A stretch of 33,276 bases of DNA from Candidatus Fermentithermobacillaceae bacterium UBA3951 (GCA_002385465.1 DGDN01000071.1:1-33276), one strand, 5' to 3'; positions 1-7,967 are shown, counted from the first letter of the stretch. Made by a program: numbers and translations. The notes: generated from the letters alone by a model not told the origin.

Positions 1-546
1 GTAATCGCCATAGCGGTGGCGTGCAACCCGCGGATCCTCATCTGCGATGAGCCGACCACGGCCCTTGACGTGACGATCCAGGCCCAGATCCTGGAGCTTA
101 TCAAGAGGCTTCAAAAGCAGCTCAACCTCACCATCATCTATATCACTCACGATTTGGGTGTAGTTGCCAATGTGGCCGATTACGTCGCCGTGATGTACGC
201 GGGAGATATCATCGAGTACGGGACGGCGGAAGAGATATTCTACGACCCAAGGCATCCGTACACTTGGGCACTTCTGTCATCGCTGCCCCAGCTCGGTATC
301 AAAGGTGAACCCCTGTACTCGATCTCCGGAACTCCTCCAAGCCTTTTCGCCGAGATCAAGGGAGATGCTTTTGCGCCGAGAAACCCGCAGGCGCTTAAGA
401 TAGACTTTGTCCACCGCCCTCCCTACTTCAGGGTTTCTCCGACTCACATCGCCCGCACTTGGCTTCTGGATCCTCGTGCACCCAAAGTTGAGCCGCCTGC
501 GCCGATCAAGGCGATGCAATCGAGATACGCGAGGTATGCGACATGA
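1..546 (+). CDS. ABC importer ATPase, OppD/DppD family (5' truncated)
   Basis: C-terminal half of a nucleotide-binding subunit of a peptide/nickel/oligosaccharide-type ABC importer. The frame is open from base 1, so the gene begins upstream of the window and the Walker A and signature motifs are missing. Visible are Walker B with the D-loop (LICDEPTTALDVT), the switch histidine (YITHDLG) and the family C-terminal extension. That extension lacks the cysteines that many OppD/DppD proteins carry for an iron-sulfur cluster; instead it has GDAFAPRNPQ and a THIARTWLLDP stretch. From memory of related proteins, this cysteine-free tail is common in members that take up oligosaccharides, so the substrate may be a sugar rather than a peptide (inference). 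Its stop overlaps the next start (ATGA), so the two ATPases are translationally coupled and probably form a heterodimer. Confidence 0.9.
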   Translation, partial: VIAIAVACNPRILICDEPTTALDVTIQAQILELIKRLQKQLNLTIIYITHDLGVVANVADYVAVMYAGDIIEYGTAEEIFYDPRHPYTWALLSSLPQLGIKGEPLYSISGTPPSLFAEIKGDAFAPRNPQALKIDFVHRPPYFRVSPTHIARTWLLDPRAPKVEPPAPIKAMQSRYARYAT

Positions 547-1484
547 TGACCGAAGAGAGAGAAGTCTTACTAGACGTCCAACACTTGCGGGTGCAGTTTA
601 AGGTCCGGGGCCGCCGGCCGTTTGTGGCGGTGAGAGACGTTTCCTTTCATGTGTACAAGGGCGAAACTTTCGGGCTGGTCGGAGAGACAGGGTCCGGTAA
701 GACGACCATTGGCCGCGCGATAGTGAGGATCAACGAGACGGCCGGTGGAGTCATCAAGTTCAAGGGGCAGAAGATAAACGGAGTCATACCCAAGGAAGTC
801 GACCGCATGGTGACCCAGAAGATCCAGATGATTTTCCAGGATCCCATGGCGTCTCTCAACGAAAGGGCAAAGGTCGACTACATCGTCTCCGAGGGACTCT
901 ACAACACGAGGAACTACAAGGATGAAGCGGACCGCAGGGCCAAGGTGGAGGAGGCCCTCATGGAAGTAGGGCTCCTCCCCGAGTTTGCCTCCCGCTTCCC
1001 CCATGAGTTCTCAGGGGGACAGAGGCAGCGTATCGGGGTCGCAAGGGCGCTTATAATGGAGCCCGAGTTCATCATAGCGGATGAGCCCATATCCTCACTG
1101 GACGTGTCCATCAGGGCCCAGGTCCTTAATCTCCTTTCGGCGCTCCAGAAGGAAAAGGGGCTTACCTACATGTTCATCTCCCACGACCTGTCCGTGGTGC
1201 GGTTTATTGCGGACCGGGTTGCGGTCATCTACAAGGGAGAGATCGTTGAGCTTGCCGAGACGGAGGAGCTCTTCAGGAACCCCCTCCACCCGTACACCAG
1301 GGCTCTTCTATCGGCCATTCCCACTCCCGATCCGAGGATCGAGAGGGAGAAAAAAGTGCTGGTCTATGATCCAACGGTCCATGACTACTCCAAAGACAAA
1401 CCCAAGTGGGTGGAGATCAGGCCGGGCCATTTCGTCATGGGCAACAGCGTTGAGATTGACCGGTACGAATCCATGTTGAACTAG
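543..1484 (+). CDS. ABC importer ATPase, OppF/DppF family
   Basis: Complete 313-residue second ATPase of the same importer. Seen in order: Walker A GETGSGKTT near residue 50, Q-loop MIFQDPMASLN, signature FSGGQRQR, Walker B IIADEPISSLDV and switch FISHDLSVV. It hydrolyses ATP at the cytoplasmic face to drive import through permeases that must lie upstream of the window. Like its partner it lacks the C-terminal cysteine cluster found in the second importer of this window (16638-18590); the tail reads KWVEIRPGHFVMGNSV. The ATG overlaps the stop of the preceding gene by four bases. It is the last gene of its operon: the next gene is convergent, six bases away. Substrate is not determinable here; peptide or oligosaccharide are both possible. 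Confidence 0.92.
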   Translation: MMTEEREVLLDVQHLRVQFKVRGRRPFVAVRDVSFHVYKGETFGLVGETGSGKTTIGRAIVRINETAGGVIKFKGQKINGVIPKEVDRMVTQKIQMIFQDPMASLNERAKVDYIVSEGLYNTRNYKDEADRRAKVEEALMEVGLLPEFASRFPHEFSGGQRQRIGVARALIMEPEFIIADEPISSLDVSIRAQVLNLLSALQKEKGLTYMFISHDLSVVRFIADRVAVIYKGEIVELAETEELFRNPLHPYTRALLSAIPTPDPRIEREKKVLVYDPTVHDYSKDKPKWVEIRPGHFVMGNSVEIDRYESMLN

Positions 1485-1490
1485 AAAGGG

Positions 1491-1919
1491 TCACCAGTGG
1501 TAACTGGCACCCACGCCGAAAAATCTGTAAAGTGCCGTGGCCAAGATAGCGAGTTGAAAGGCCGACCAGAGGAGAGCCGGTATGGGGTTCTTGAGAAAAG
1601 ACTCAAGCCGGTTGTCCGGAAGGTCCGGCCTTCTTGGTAAGAGGCCGGTAGGGTCCCTCCTTCCCAGGAGTTCGGCTCCGGATATCTTGTCTTCGCTGAT
1701 ATCGGTGCCCGTCTCGGCGGTCCGCGCCGAGAATCCCAGGAAGTTGGTCTTTCTGAGGTATACGAGCCAGGCCAGAAGGACGTAAAAAGCCATAAATGTC
1801 GGGAGCATGACCGCCAGGTAATAGGTCCTCTTGAAGCCCAAGAAGGCGATTGCAGCCGAAGCCGAAGAAGCAACGGCAGTGAGGGCCAGGCCTTGGGCAA
1901 AGGTCTTTAGGCGAGCCAT
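1491..1919 (-). CDS. Hypothetical membrane protein, three predicted helices
   Basis: A 142-residue protein I do not recognise. Two hydrophobic segments lie near residues 8-28 and 34-54, followed by a hydrophilic loop rich in charged residues (about 60-108), and a third hydrophobic segment near 112-133 before a short tail ending in SYHW. The start is an ATG preceded by GGGAGGA at good spacing, which supports it as a real gene over the overlapping frame ending at 1481. It is divergent from the NlpC/P60 lipoprotein gene and convergent with the ABC ATPase gene, so it is probably transcribed alone. The family and role are unknown. Confidence 0.65.
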   Translation of the reverse strand: MARLKTFAQGLALTAVASSASAAIAFLGFKRTYYLAVMLPTFMAFYVLLAWLVYLRKTNFLGFSARTAETGTDISEDKISGAELLGRRDPTGLLPRRPDLPDNRLESFLKNPIPALLWSAFQLAILATALYRFFGVGASYHW

Positions 1920-2025
1920 GTAGAGCGTTCCTCCCGGCTAAGCAATGGGACATGTATATTATTAGCCTAAGAGCGGGCCCTTGTACAGCCCGGTTGGCTC
2001 CCCATGAAACGAGGTGTGGGCTTAG

Positions 2026-3219
2026 ATGACGCTGAAGAGAGGCGTTTCGGCAATCCTTGCGGCAATTCTTGCCCTGGTTTTGGTTCCGTTGGTCATAGGT
2101 TGTTCTCCCGATAACCGGGGAAAGCAAAGCGAGCCGGCCCTTGACGATGTTGAGATCGGTGTGCAGGTTGACAAAATGATCGCCGAGTACCTGGAATCGC
2201 TGGCCCTCGATGACCGCGAAGTGATATTTTCCGTAGATGATTCAGTATCTAAGGGTGTAGTCACGCTCTCCGGCGAGACCTCAGACGAATCCCTCAAGAA
2301 AGGCCTGATTGACAGGGTTGCCGAGATCTCCGGGATAACCCTGGTCGACAAGATCGAGGTCCTCCCTGCTCCTTCGATGGGAGAAAAGGTCTTCGGCATC
2401 GTGAAGGTACCGGTCGTGAACCTGGGTGACGGCCCAAGGAGTTCCGGCGGTTCTCACACCGTCACTCAGGCGAGGATGGGCGATGTCCTCCGGCTCCTCA
2501 AAGAGAAAGACGGATGGTACTTGTGCCAGATGCATGACGGCTACCTCGGTTGGGTTGGGCCGGAGTCAATACACCTTGCGGACCGGCAGGAAGTTGAGGC
2601 TATAAGTGACGGCCGCGTCGCCCTGGTCACCGCCAAGACGGCCCCCGTATTTTCCGAGCCGGGCGGCAACACGCTTTTCATACAAGCACTTGTCCAGGGC
2701 AGCGTCCTCCCTCTCCTCGAAGAAGAAGGCGACTGGGTCAAAGTGGGTATCCCCGGCGGCCCCGACGCTTGGATGGAAGCCTCCAAAGTACGAGCGCATG
2801 AAGGTATGGAAACGGTGTTTACCGAGGAGAAAGGTGCCCTCCGGGTGATTGAGACGGCAAAACAGTATCTGGGCCTCCCTTATCTCTGGGGCGGTACCAC
2901 TGCGTACGGTTTCGATTGCTCGGGGTTTACCCAGTTCGCCATGCGGATGAACGGCTACTCGCTGAGGCGCGATTCGGATATGCAGTACGAACAAGGTGAA
3001 GAGGTTGCGAGCAGGGACGAGCTTAAGCCGGGTGACCTGGTGTTTTTCCAAACCTACCGGAAAGGCCCGTCTCATGTCGGGATATACATCGGAGATTCCC
3101 GGTACATCCAATCGGGAGGTCAGACCGGGGTCGCTATCTTGAGTTTCGACCCCGCCCATCCTGATTACTCGGAGGCTCTGGACAAGGCCTATCTAGGAGC
3201 CCGCAGGATCATCAAATAG
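2026..3219 (+). CDS. Secreted lipoprotein with BON, SH3 and NlpC/P60 peptidase domains
   Basis: A 397-residue exported cell-wall hydrolase, likely a DL-endopeptidase that cuts peptide stems of peptidoglycan. A signal peptide with a lipobox (LVIGC, lipidated Cys26) is followed by a BON-like domain at about 37-113, two bacterial SH3-like domains at about 120-185 and 195-262, and a C-terminal NlpC/P60 domain from about 272. The catalytic residues are visible: Cys298 in FDCSGF, His350 in SHVGIYIG and a polar third residue Gln362 in RYIQSGG. SH3 plus NlpC/P60 is a common combination in Bacillota. A BON domain, usually a phospholipid- or envelope-binding fold, in front is less common. The ATG has GAGGTG ten bases upstream. 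The gene appears monocistronic. Confidence 0.9.
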   Translation: MTLKRGVSAILAAILALVLVPLVIGCSPDNRGKQSEPALDDVEIGVQVDKMIAEYLESLALDDREVIFSVDDSVSKGVVTLSGETSDESLKKGLIDRVAEISGITLVDKIEVLPAPSMGEKVFGIVKVPVVNLGDGPRSSGGSHTVTQARMGDVLRLLKEKDGWYLCQMHDGYLGWVGPESIHLADRQEVEAISDGRVALVTAKTAPVFSEPGGNTLFIQALVQGSVLPLLEEEGDWVKVGIPGGPDAWMEASKVRAHEGMETVFTEEKGALRVIETAKQYLGLPYLWGGTTAYGFDCSGFTQFAMRMNGYSLRRDSDMQYEQGEEVASRDELKPGDLVFFQTYRKGPSHVGIYIGDSRYIQSGGQTGVAILSFDPAHPDYSEALDKAYLGARRIIK

Positions 3220-3233
3220 CCAACCAGACCCGA

Positions 3234-3277
3234 GCCGCCCGGCAAGCTTTGCGGGAATTGCGAAGTGGCCGGGCGGC
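3234..3277. repeat. Inverted repeat between convergent genes, possible weak terminator
   Basis: GCCGCCCGGC at 3234-3243 and its exact complement GCCGGGCGGC at 3268-3277 can form a 10-bp GC-only stem with a 24-base loop, 15 bases after the stop of the NlpC/P60 gene. No T-run follows directly on either strand, so an intrinsic terminator is not clear. It could be a factor-dependent terminator or an mRNA 3' stabiliser. Confidence 0.45.
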
Positions 3278-3316
3278 GCCCTCTTGGCATGCGACGGTTT
3301 TTCCCGCCTTGGGACG

Positions 3317-4198
3317 TTAACCCACGGCTCCGGGAGCCGGTATAAAGATGACCTGACCGGGAGTCAGCGTATAAGGCGGAGAAAGCTGCGGGTTGAACGC
3401 GGTGAGCTCGCCTACGTTCATCCCGAACTTCCTGGCGACGTCCTCGATGGTTTCGCCTTCCATGACGACATATCGCCTCGCGGCGCCACTCCCTCCCGTT
3501 CCGGGCGCGACCGGCGTTAACTCCGGCGGGGCCATATGGGGTCTGTGATGGGTTGGGATGTGGATTACCTCGCCGGGGAAGATCACATCCGGGTTTCTGA
3601 TTTGAGGGTTAGCCTTAATCAGCTCATCCAGGGACACCCCGTGGCGTTTGGCGATTAGGAACATGGTGTCGCCCGGCTGGACCACGTATTCGATAGTACC
3701 TCTTACCGGTGGCCTCTCGGGCGGCTTCGGACGATGACGGTGGTCATGGTCATCCGGACGGTCCGGGTGCCTCGGTGTGATTATCAGCGTGATGTTGCAC
3801 TTACGTGCGATCTCTCTTAGGAGCCTAAGCTTCCGGTCCTGGCGCCCTGTGCCCCGGATGATGACGGCTCTTCCCGCTTCATCGTGGATGAACCGGTCTG
3901 CCCGCATCCACCCCATTTCCATCGCCTCGTTCTCCTTTGACCAGAGAATAGGCAGTATATCACTGAGGTCATCTGAGAATCGGATTTCGTTGAACTCGCC
4001 CGGAATCTGACAGCCTACGCAGGCGAGGAGTTCGTGGCAGTCATCCTTCTGCTTCCTGTGCAAATCGACAAGGTCGCGGATAAGGTCCAGACACTCAGAA
4101 GACACGCCCAGCACCAAGAGCCTTTCATAGAGCGGAGTAAGCTCCCGGTTGCGCATCCAGACGTAGGTAGTAGCCTGAACGACCTCCTGGTCCGCCAT
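3317..4198 (-). CDS. Two-LysM protein with unrecognised helical N-terminal domain
   Basis: 293 residues from the chosen ATG at 4198, which is preceded by GGAGGGGG at good spacing. A longer frame starts at a TTG that lies inside that ribosome site, so it is unlikely. There is no signal peptide. The N-terminal ~145 residues look mainly helical and hold a pair of cysteines (ACVGC) and several Glu/His pairs. A proline- and histidine-rich linker follows (HPDRPDDHDHRHRPKPPERP). Two LysM repeats then fill the C-terminal part, the first beginning IEYVVQPGDTMFLIAKRHGV and the second RYVVMEGETIEDVARKFGM, each ending in a V-I-x-I-P strand. LysM binds N-acetylglucosamine polymers. Without a secretion signal, a spore-coat or cortex-associated role is one option, as with other LysM proteins of spore formers (inference). 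Confidence 0.8.
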   Translation of the reverse strand: MADQEVVQATTYVWMRNRELTPLYERLLVLGVSSECLDLIRDLVDLHRKQKDDCHELLACVGCQIPGEFNEIRFSDDLSDILPILWSKENEAMEMGWMRADRFIHDEAGRAVIIRGTGRQDRKLRLLREIARKCNITLIITPRHPDRPDDHDHRHRPKPPERPPVRGTIEYVVQPGDTMFLIAKRHGVSLDELIKANPQIRNPDVIFPGEVIHIPTHHRPHMAPPELTPVAPGTGGSGAARRYVVMEGETIEDVARKFGMNVGELTAFNPQLSPPYTLTPGQVIFIPAPGAVG

Positions 4199-4270
4199 AA
4201 TATCCCCCTCCAAGTCTTCCGCGAATTGCTTATTCCATCCAATCTATGAGGAGGAAAGAGGTTTTGTGCT

Positions 4271-4299
4271 GAAACGAAAAAGCCCTCTCATGAGAGGGC
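4271..4299 (-). terminator. Rho-independent terminator
   Basis: The perfect palindrome GCCCTCTCATGAGAGGGC at 4282-4299 is followed on the minus strand by TTTTTCGTTTC. This is a textbook intrinsic terminator placed about 30 bases after the stop of the small acidic protein gene, separating it from the LysM gene. Confidence 0.85.
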
Positions 4300-4327
4300 C
4301 ATGTGTGCTTTGTGAGAGTAACGCTGC

Positions 4328-4615
4328 CTAGGATGGCTCGGGCTTCTGGGGAGACCTAGTGCGTCTCTTTGGAGGTTCGGGCCACGGCCACATACCTTCC
4401 TCGAGCCAGTAGTTTTCAGGTTCCCGCCAGTACCAGTCTTCTTCCGGGTCTTCCACCCGGTCTGCATCTTCGGGCGACGGGACGTCCTGTTCTGCTAGAA
4501 AATAGGGGTCGAACTCCTCTTCATAGAAGGGCGATTCCAGCGGGTAGTTGCCTCGCCGGGGCGGCCTCCTTTCTTCTCTGGGCCCCTCATCTTCCAAAGG
4601 GTTTTTGTCCTTCAT
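4328..4615 (-). CDS. Small acidic Trp/Tyr/Pro-rich hypothetical protein
   Basis: 95 residues from ATG 4615, which has AAGGAGGG five to six bases upstream; the longer frame starting at 4654 lacks this. The protein is low in complexity: strongly charged with many Glu, Asp, Arg and Pro, and with clustered aromatic residues (EEDWYWREPENYW, GMWPWPEPP). No signal peptide, membrane segment or known domain is apparent, and it may be disordered. The gene is divergent from lexA, and a near-consensus LexA-type site lies at 4657-4670 in its promoter region, so SOS control is possible. It ends at a strong terminator. Function unknown. Confidence 0.6.
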   Translation of the reverse strand: MKDKNPLEDEGPREERRPPRRGNYPLESPFYEEEFDPYFLAEQDVPSPEDADRVEDPEEDWYWREPENYWLEEGMWPWPEPPKRRTRSPQKPEPS

Positions 4616-4656
4616 GGTGTCCCTCCTTTCACCCACCGGGCATAGCGTACCCATGA

Positions 4657-4670
4657 CGAACTCTTGTATG
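4657..4670. promoter_or_regulatory. Candidate LexA (SOS) box 1
   Basis: CGAACTCTTGTATG resembles the Gram-positive LexA box CGAAC-N4-GTTCG. The left half is exact and the right half GTATG differs at positions 3 and 4. It lies 42 bases upstream of the acidic-protein start and 114 bases upstream of lexA, in the divergent intergenic region. Confidence 0.4.
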
Positions 4671-4718
4671 TACTGCCGTATGCACGGTCTTAAGTCCCGG
4701 AGACACCCAAACCGGCGT

Positions 4719-4755
4719 TTGCGTTTGTTGGTAGATCATGCTAAACTTTTGTTCG
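4719..4755 (+). promoter_or_regulatory. Candidate lexA promoter with overlapping LexA box 2
   Basis: A possible -35 TTGCGT (4719-4724) and -10 TAAACT (4742-4747) are 17 bases apart. Overlapping the -10 is TAAACTTTTGTTCG (4742-4755), whose right half GTTCG matches the LexA half-site exactly and whose left half keeps AAC. A repressor bound here would block the promoter, which fits the usual autorepression of lexA. Both the promoter and the operator are imperfect matches. Confidence 0.45.
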
Positions 4756-4783
4756 AGGTGTGAAGAGACGAGGAGGGGGTTCC

Positions 4784-5395
4784 ATGGCGACTCTTACAGA
4801 ACAGCAGGCTAGAGTGCTTGAGGTGATTAGGGAAAGCATCCGAGAGCACGGGTATCCTCCTTCGGTCCGCGAGCTCGGCGAGAAACTGGGACTTAAGTCC
4901 ACGGCCACGGTCCACACACACCTTAGGAACCTGGAGCGCAAGGGTTTCTTGAAGAGGACCGCGCAGAAGTCCAGGGCCTATAATGTCACGGCTTTGCCCG
5001 ACAAACGAGCAAGCGGGCCCGTTGTCATGGTCCCTCTGGTCGGGATGGTGCGGGCGGGCACTCCTGTCCTTGCCGTCCAGAACATAGAGGATATGATCCC
5101 ATTCCCCAGAGCTTTCGTTAAGTCGGAAAACGTTTTTCTCCTCAGGGTCCAGGGCGACAGTATGATAGACGCAGGCATATTTGACGGTGACTACGTCTTG
5201 GTTAGACAGCAGGATTACGCCGAGAACGGCGATATAGTGGTCGCCCTCCTCGGTGATGAAGCCACTGTCAAAGTGTTCTACAAAGAGAAGGACGCGGTAA
5301 GGCTTCAGCCCAGAAACCCCCGGCTGGCGCCGATCGTATCACGGGATGTCCGCCTTATAGGCAAGGTTGTGGGCCTCTACCGGGACGTTCATTGA
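4784..5395 (+). CDS. lexA: LexA repressor, SOS response regulator
   Basis: 203 residues from ATG 4784, which has AGGAGGGGGT just upstream; the longer frame from 4760 would begin before that site. The N-terminal winged helix-turn-helix domain spans residues 1-65 (PSVRELGEKLGLKSTATVHT). The C-terminal S24 self-cleavage domain shows the scissile pair Ala91-Gly92 (VRAGTP), nucleophile Ser126 (GDSMIDAGI) and general base Lys163 (EATVKVF). It represses DNA-damage genes and cleaves itself when RecA is active. Length and motifs are standard. The gene stands alone, divergent from a small acidic protein and convergent with the PLP enzyme gene. Confidence 0.97.
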   Translation: MATLTEQQARVLEVIRESIREHGYPPSVRELGEKLGLKSTATVHTHLRNLERKGFLKRTAQKSRAYNVTALPDKRASGPVVMVPLVGMVRAGTPVLAVQNIEDMIPFPRAFVKSENVFLLRVQGDSMIDAGIFDGDYVLVRQQDYAENGDIVVALLGDEATVKVFYKEKDAVRLQPRNPRLAPIVSRDVRLIGKVVGLYRDVH

Positions 5396-5418
5396 CGCGC
5401 TCCCCCGGTTTCCGAGGT

Positions 5419-6666
5419 TCAGGTTGTGAGGACTCTTAAAGCCGCCCTCCTTACGGCCAACATTACGTGTTCTTTGGTGAGCCCGCCCTGAAGGTAGGCA
5501 GTGTACGGCTCGGTGAATGGCCCATCGCAGGAAAGCTCTATGGACGACCCCTGGACGAACGTTCCCGCAGCCATGATTATCTGACGGTCGTAACCGGGCA
5601 TGTCCCAAGGCTCCGGTACCGCAAAGGAATCCACGGGCGACGAGGCTTGTATGGCTTGAGCGAAACGCTTGAGTTTCTCGGGAGAACCCAGGGTTATTGC
5701 TTGTACGATGTCAGAGCGTTCGTCAAAGGGCCCCGGGTCTACTTCAAAGCCTAAGCGACCCAGGAAAGAGGCGGCGAAGGTAATGCCTTTCAAGCACTCA
5801 CCCACTACCTTTGGTGCAAAGAAGAGCCCCTGGTACAGATCGCGATATCCCCACTGGCAGCTCCCTGCCTCGGCTCCCAATCCCGGCGCGTACAGGCTCT
5901 CTGCGACCCTGGCGACCGGCTCGGCCTCGCCCACGGCATAGGCCCCCGTAGGCGCAAGGCCCCCGCCCGGGTTCTTGATAAGCGAGCCTACGGTCAGAGA
6001 AACACCCAACATGGGAGGCTCCAAGGGGCCTGCGAACTCGCAGTAGCAGTTGTCGACCAGCGTCCAGAGACCCCTACACTTACTCTTTACGAGCCGCATG
6101 AACTCCCGGAGCGAGGCCATGGAAATGCTCTTCCTGGCGGTATAGCCCCGGGAGCGCTGGATGTATATGACCTTCGTGTTGCTTCTCAGCTTTTCGAATA
6201 GATCGGCTTCCACCGCGTCCATTCCAATGTGTCCTTCTTCGTACTTTAGGAGGCAATCTGTCTCCCGGTAGGTTATCCCAAAGTCCCCTAGGCCGTCCTT
6301 TCCCGTTACGGGCTGAAGAGTATCGTAGGACGGGCCCGTCACGCACAAGACGTCGTCTCCGGGCCTTAAGAGCGCGAACAGGGCAGTTTTGAGGGCGTGG
6401 GTGCCTGAGGCCCAGTGTGTCCGCACAAGACCCCGTTCTGCCCCGAAAACCCTGGCATAGAGGCGGTCGAGGGTGTCCCTGCCGGCATCTCCGTAGCCGT
6501 ATCCCGTAGAACCGGACATATGGTGAAGGGCCACCCGTTCTGCGATGAAAGAGTCCAGGACCCTTTCCTGGTTGGCCATGACAAGGGCATCAATTCTCTC
6601 CCAAACGGGTGCTACTTCTTCTTGGCTCTCTATATATGCTTTCTCGAGCAGATGAGAAGCCGTCAT
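5419..6666 (-). CDS. ynbB: PLP enzyme of the YnbB / methionine gamma-lyase-like (aluminium resistance) family
   Basis: 415-residue pyridoxal-phosphate enzyme of the cystathionine-lyase-like fold. The PLP lysine is probably Lys231 in GSLIKNPGGG, with Asp205 in LVDNCYCEF as the usual ring-nitrogen partner and TGYGYGD near residue 54 typical of this family. Databases often name it methionine gamma-lyase family or aluminium resistance protein; the reaction is not well established, so the substrate is left open. Its ATG overlaps the hflX stop by four bases, and B. subtilis has the same hflX(ynbA)-ynbB pair, which supports the orthology. It is the last gene of the spoVK-hflX-ynbB unit. Confidence 0.9.
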   Translation of the reverse strand: MTASHLLEKAYIESQEEVAPVWERIDALVMANQERVLDSFIAERVALHHMSGSTGYGYGDAGRDTLDRLYARVFGAERGLVRTHWASGTHALKTALFALLRPGDDVLCVTGPSYDTLQPVTGKDGLGDFGITYRETDCLLKYEEGHIGMDAVEADLFEKLRSNTKVIYIQRSRGYTARKSISMASLREFMRLVKSKCRGLWTLVDNCYCEFAGPLEPPMLGVSLTVGSLIKNPGGGLAPTGAYAVGEAEPVARVAESLYAPGLGAEAGSCQWGYRDLYQGLFFAPKVVGECLKGITFAASFLGRLGFEVDPGPFDERSDIVQAITLGSPEKLKRFAQAIQASSPVDSFAVPEPWDMPGYDRQIIMAAGTFVQGSSIELSCDGPFTEPYTAYLQGGLTKEHVMLAVRRAALRVLTT

Positions 6667-7967
6667 TTCTTCTTTATCCCCAGTTTTCTTGAGAGTCTCT
6701 CTGCGTCTTCAGGCAGTAGGTCTACTCTAAGGAGGGCCCCTTCGTCGTCGTGGATCTCACTCCGGATGTTCCCTACCCTCTTTATGTCGAAGACAAGGTC
6801 CCATTTGGAGTACGGAACGTGCCAGGACACCGTTATCCTCTTTTTCGACAACCCTTCGACTACTCTCCGGGTAAGCTCATCCAATCCCTCTTCAAACACG
6901 GCCGATATAGCCACGGCTCCCGAGTGAATGCGGAGCATCGACTCGAGCTCCTGGGGAGATACGCGGTCTTTCTTGTTGAAGCACACGACTCTGGGGCGTT
7001 CATCCACCCCCAGGTCAGACAGGACTCCGTGGACCGTTGCCATCTGCTGGGGCCAAGCAGAGTTCGACGCATCTACGACGTGGATAAGGAGATCGGAGTC
7101 CACGGATTCCTCAAGCGTCGCCCTGAAAGCCGCGATGAGTTCGTGGGGAAGTCCCTGTATGAAGCCGACAGTATCGACAAGGAGGACCACTTGGCCGCCC
7201 GAGAGCTGCCACCTGCGCGTCCAGGGGTCCAAGGTGGCAAACAGCTTGTCGTCGGCGTAGGCCTCATCGCCGGTGAGGGCGTTGAAAAGGGTGGATTTCC
7301 CGGCATTGGTGTAGCCCACAAGGGATATGAGGGGGATCCCGGTCGCCTTTCGTTTCTTGGTCTGTTCGGCCCTATGTCTGGCGACTCTCTTTAGTTCACG
7401 TTTCAGAGAGGCTATCCGGTTACGGAGGGCCCTCCGGTCCATCTCAATCTTGGTTTCTCCCGGACCTCTTGTGCCGATCCCCGCGCCAGGGTTGGACATC
7501 TCGATCCCCGCTCCCGTGAGGCGTGCCAGAGCATGCTGCGCCGCGGCCATTTGCACCTGGATTTTGCCCTCGGCGGTCTTGGCCCGGGAGGCGAAGATTC
7601 TCAGGATGAGGTCGGTCCTGTCCATGACCTCAACGCCCGTTAGGTCCTCAAGGTTCCGGAGCTGGGTCGGGCTCAAGCGGCCGTCCACAACTACGCAGGC
7701 AGCATCCTCGCTTTCCACGGTCTCCACGAGTTCTCGGGCCTTGCCCTTTCCTACATAGGTTTGAGGATCGGGGGCTTCCCTCTCTTGAGTCACTTGAGCC
7801 ACGACTTCAAAGTCCAGCGTCTCCGCGAGGCGCGCGAGCTCCCTCATGGACTCCTTCCAGGAGAACATCTGGTCTTTCGAAGCAACTACGGCCTTGTGGT
7901 CATGGATGCCCACGAGCACTGCTTTGAAAGTGGTGTTTTCGCTTAGCTCGAAAGGTGTTTTCGGCAC
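6663..7967 (-). CDS. hflX: Ribosome-associated GTPase HflX
   Basis: 434 residues. The N-terminal HflX domain ends in the family signature GIGTRGPGETKIEMDRR (164-180), followed by a coiled linker and a GTPase domain with G1 GYTNAGKST (218-226), G3 DTVGFI (265-270) and G4 NKKD. The G2 region reads TLDPWTRR where most family members have TLDPTTR. HflX splits stalled or hibernating 70S ribosomes, mostly after heat or antibiotic stress. The start is GTG with GGGAGG six bases upstream. It lies downstream of spoVK and overlaps ynbB, as in Bacillus. Confidence 0.96.
   Translation of the reverse strand: MPKTPFELSENTTFKAVLVGIHDHKAVVASKDQMFSWKESMRELARLAETLDFEVVAQVTQEREAPDPQTYVGKGKARELVETVESEDAACVVVDGRLSPTQLRNLEDLTGVEVMDRTDLILRIFASRAKTAEGKIQVQMAAAQHALARLTGAGIEMSNPGAGIGTRGPGETKIEMDRRALRNRIASLKRELKRVARHRAEQTKKRKATGIPLISLVGYTNAGKSTLFNALTGDEAYADDKLFATLDPWTRRWQLSGGQVVLLVDTVGFIQGLPHELIAAFRATLEESVDSDLLIHVVDASNSAWPQQMATVHGVLSDLGVDERPRVVCFNKKDRVSPQELESMLRIHSGAVAISAVFEEGLDELTRRVVEGLSKKRITVSWHVPYSKWDLVFDIKRVGNIRSEIHDDEGALLRVDLLPEDAERLSRKLGIKKK

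Noticed and set aside
1481..1900. 139-codon frame overlapping the small membrane protein on the same strand
   Set aside because: Starts inside the better supported gene, which has a GGGAGGA site and hydrophobic segments; this frame has neither.
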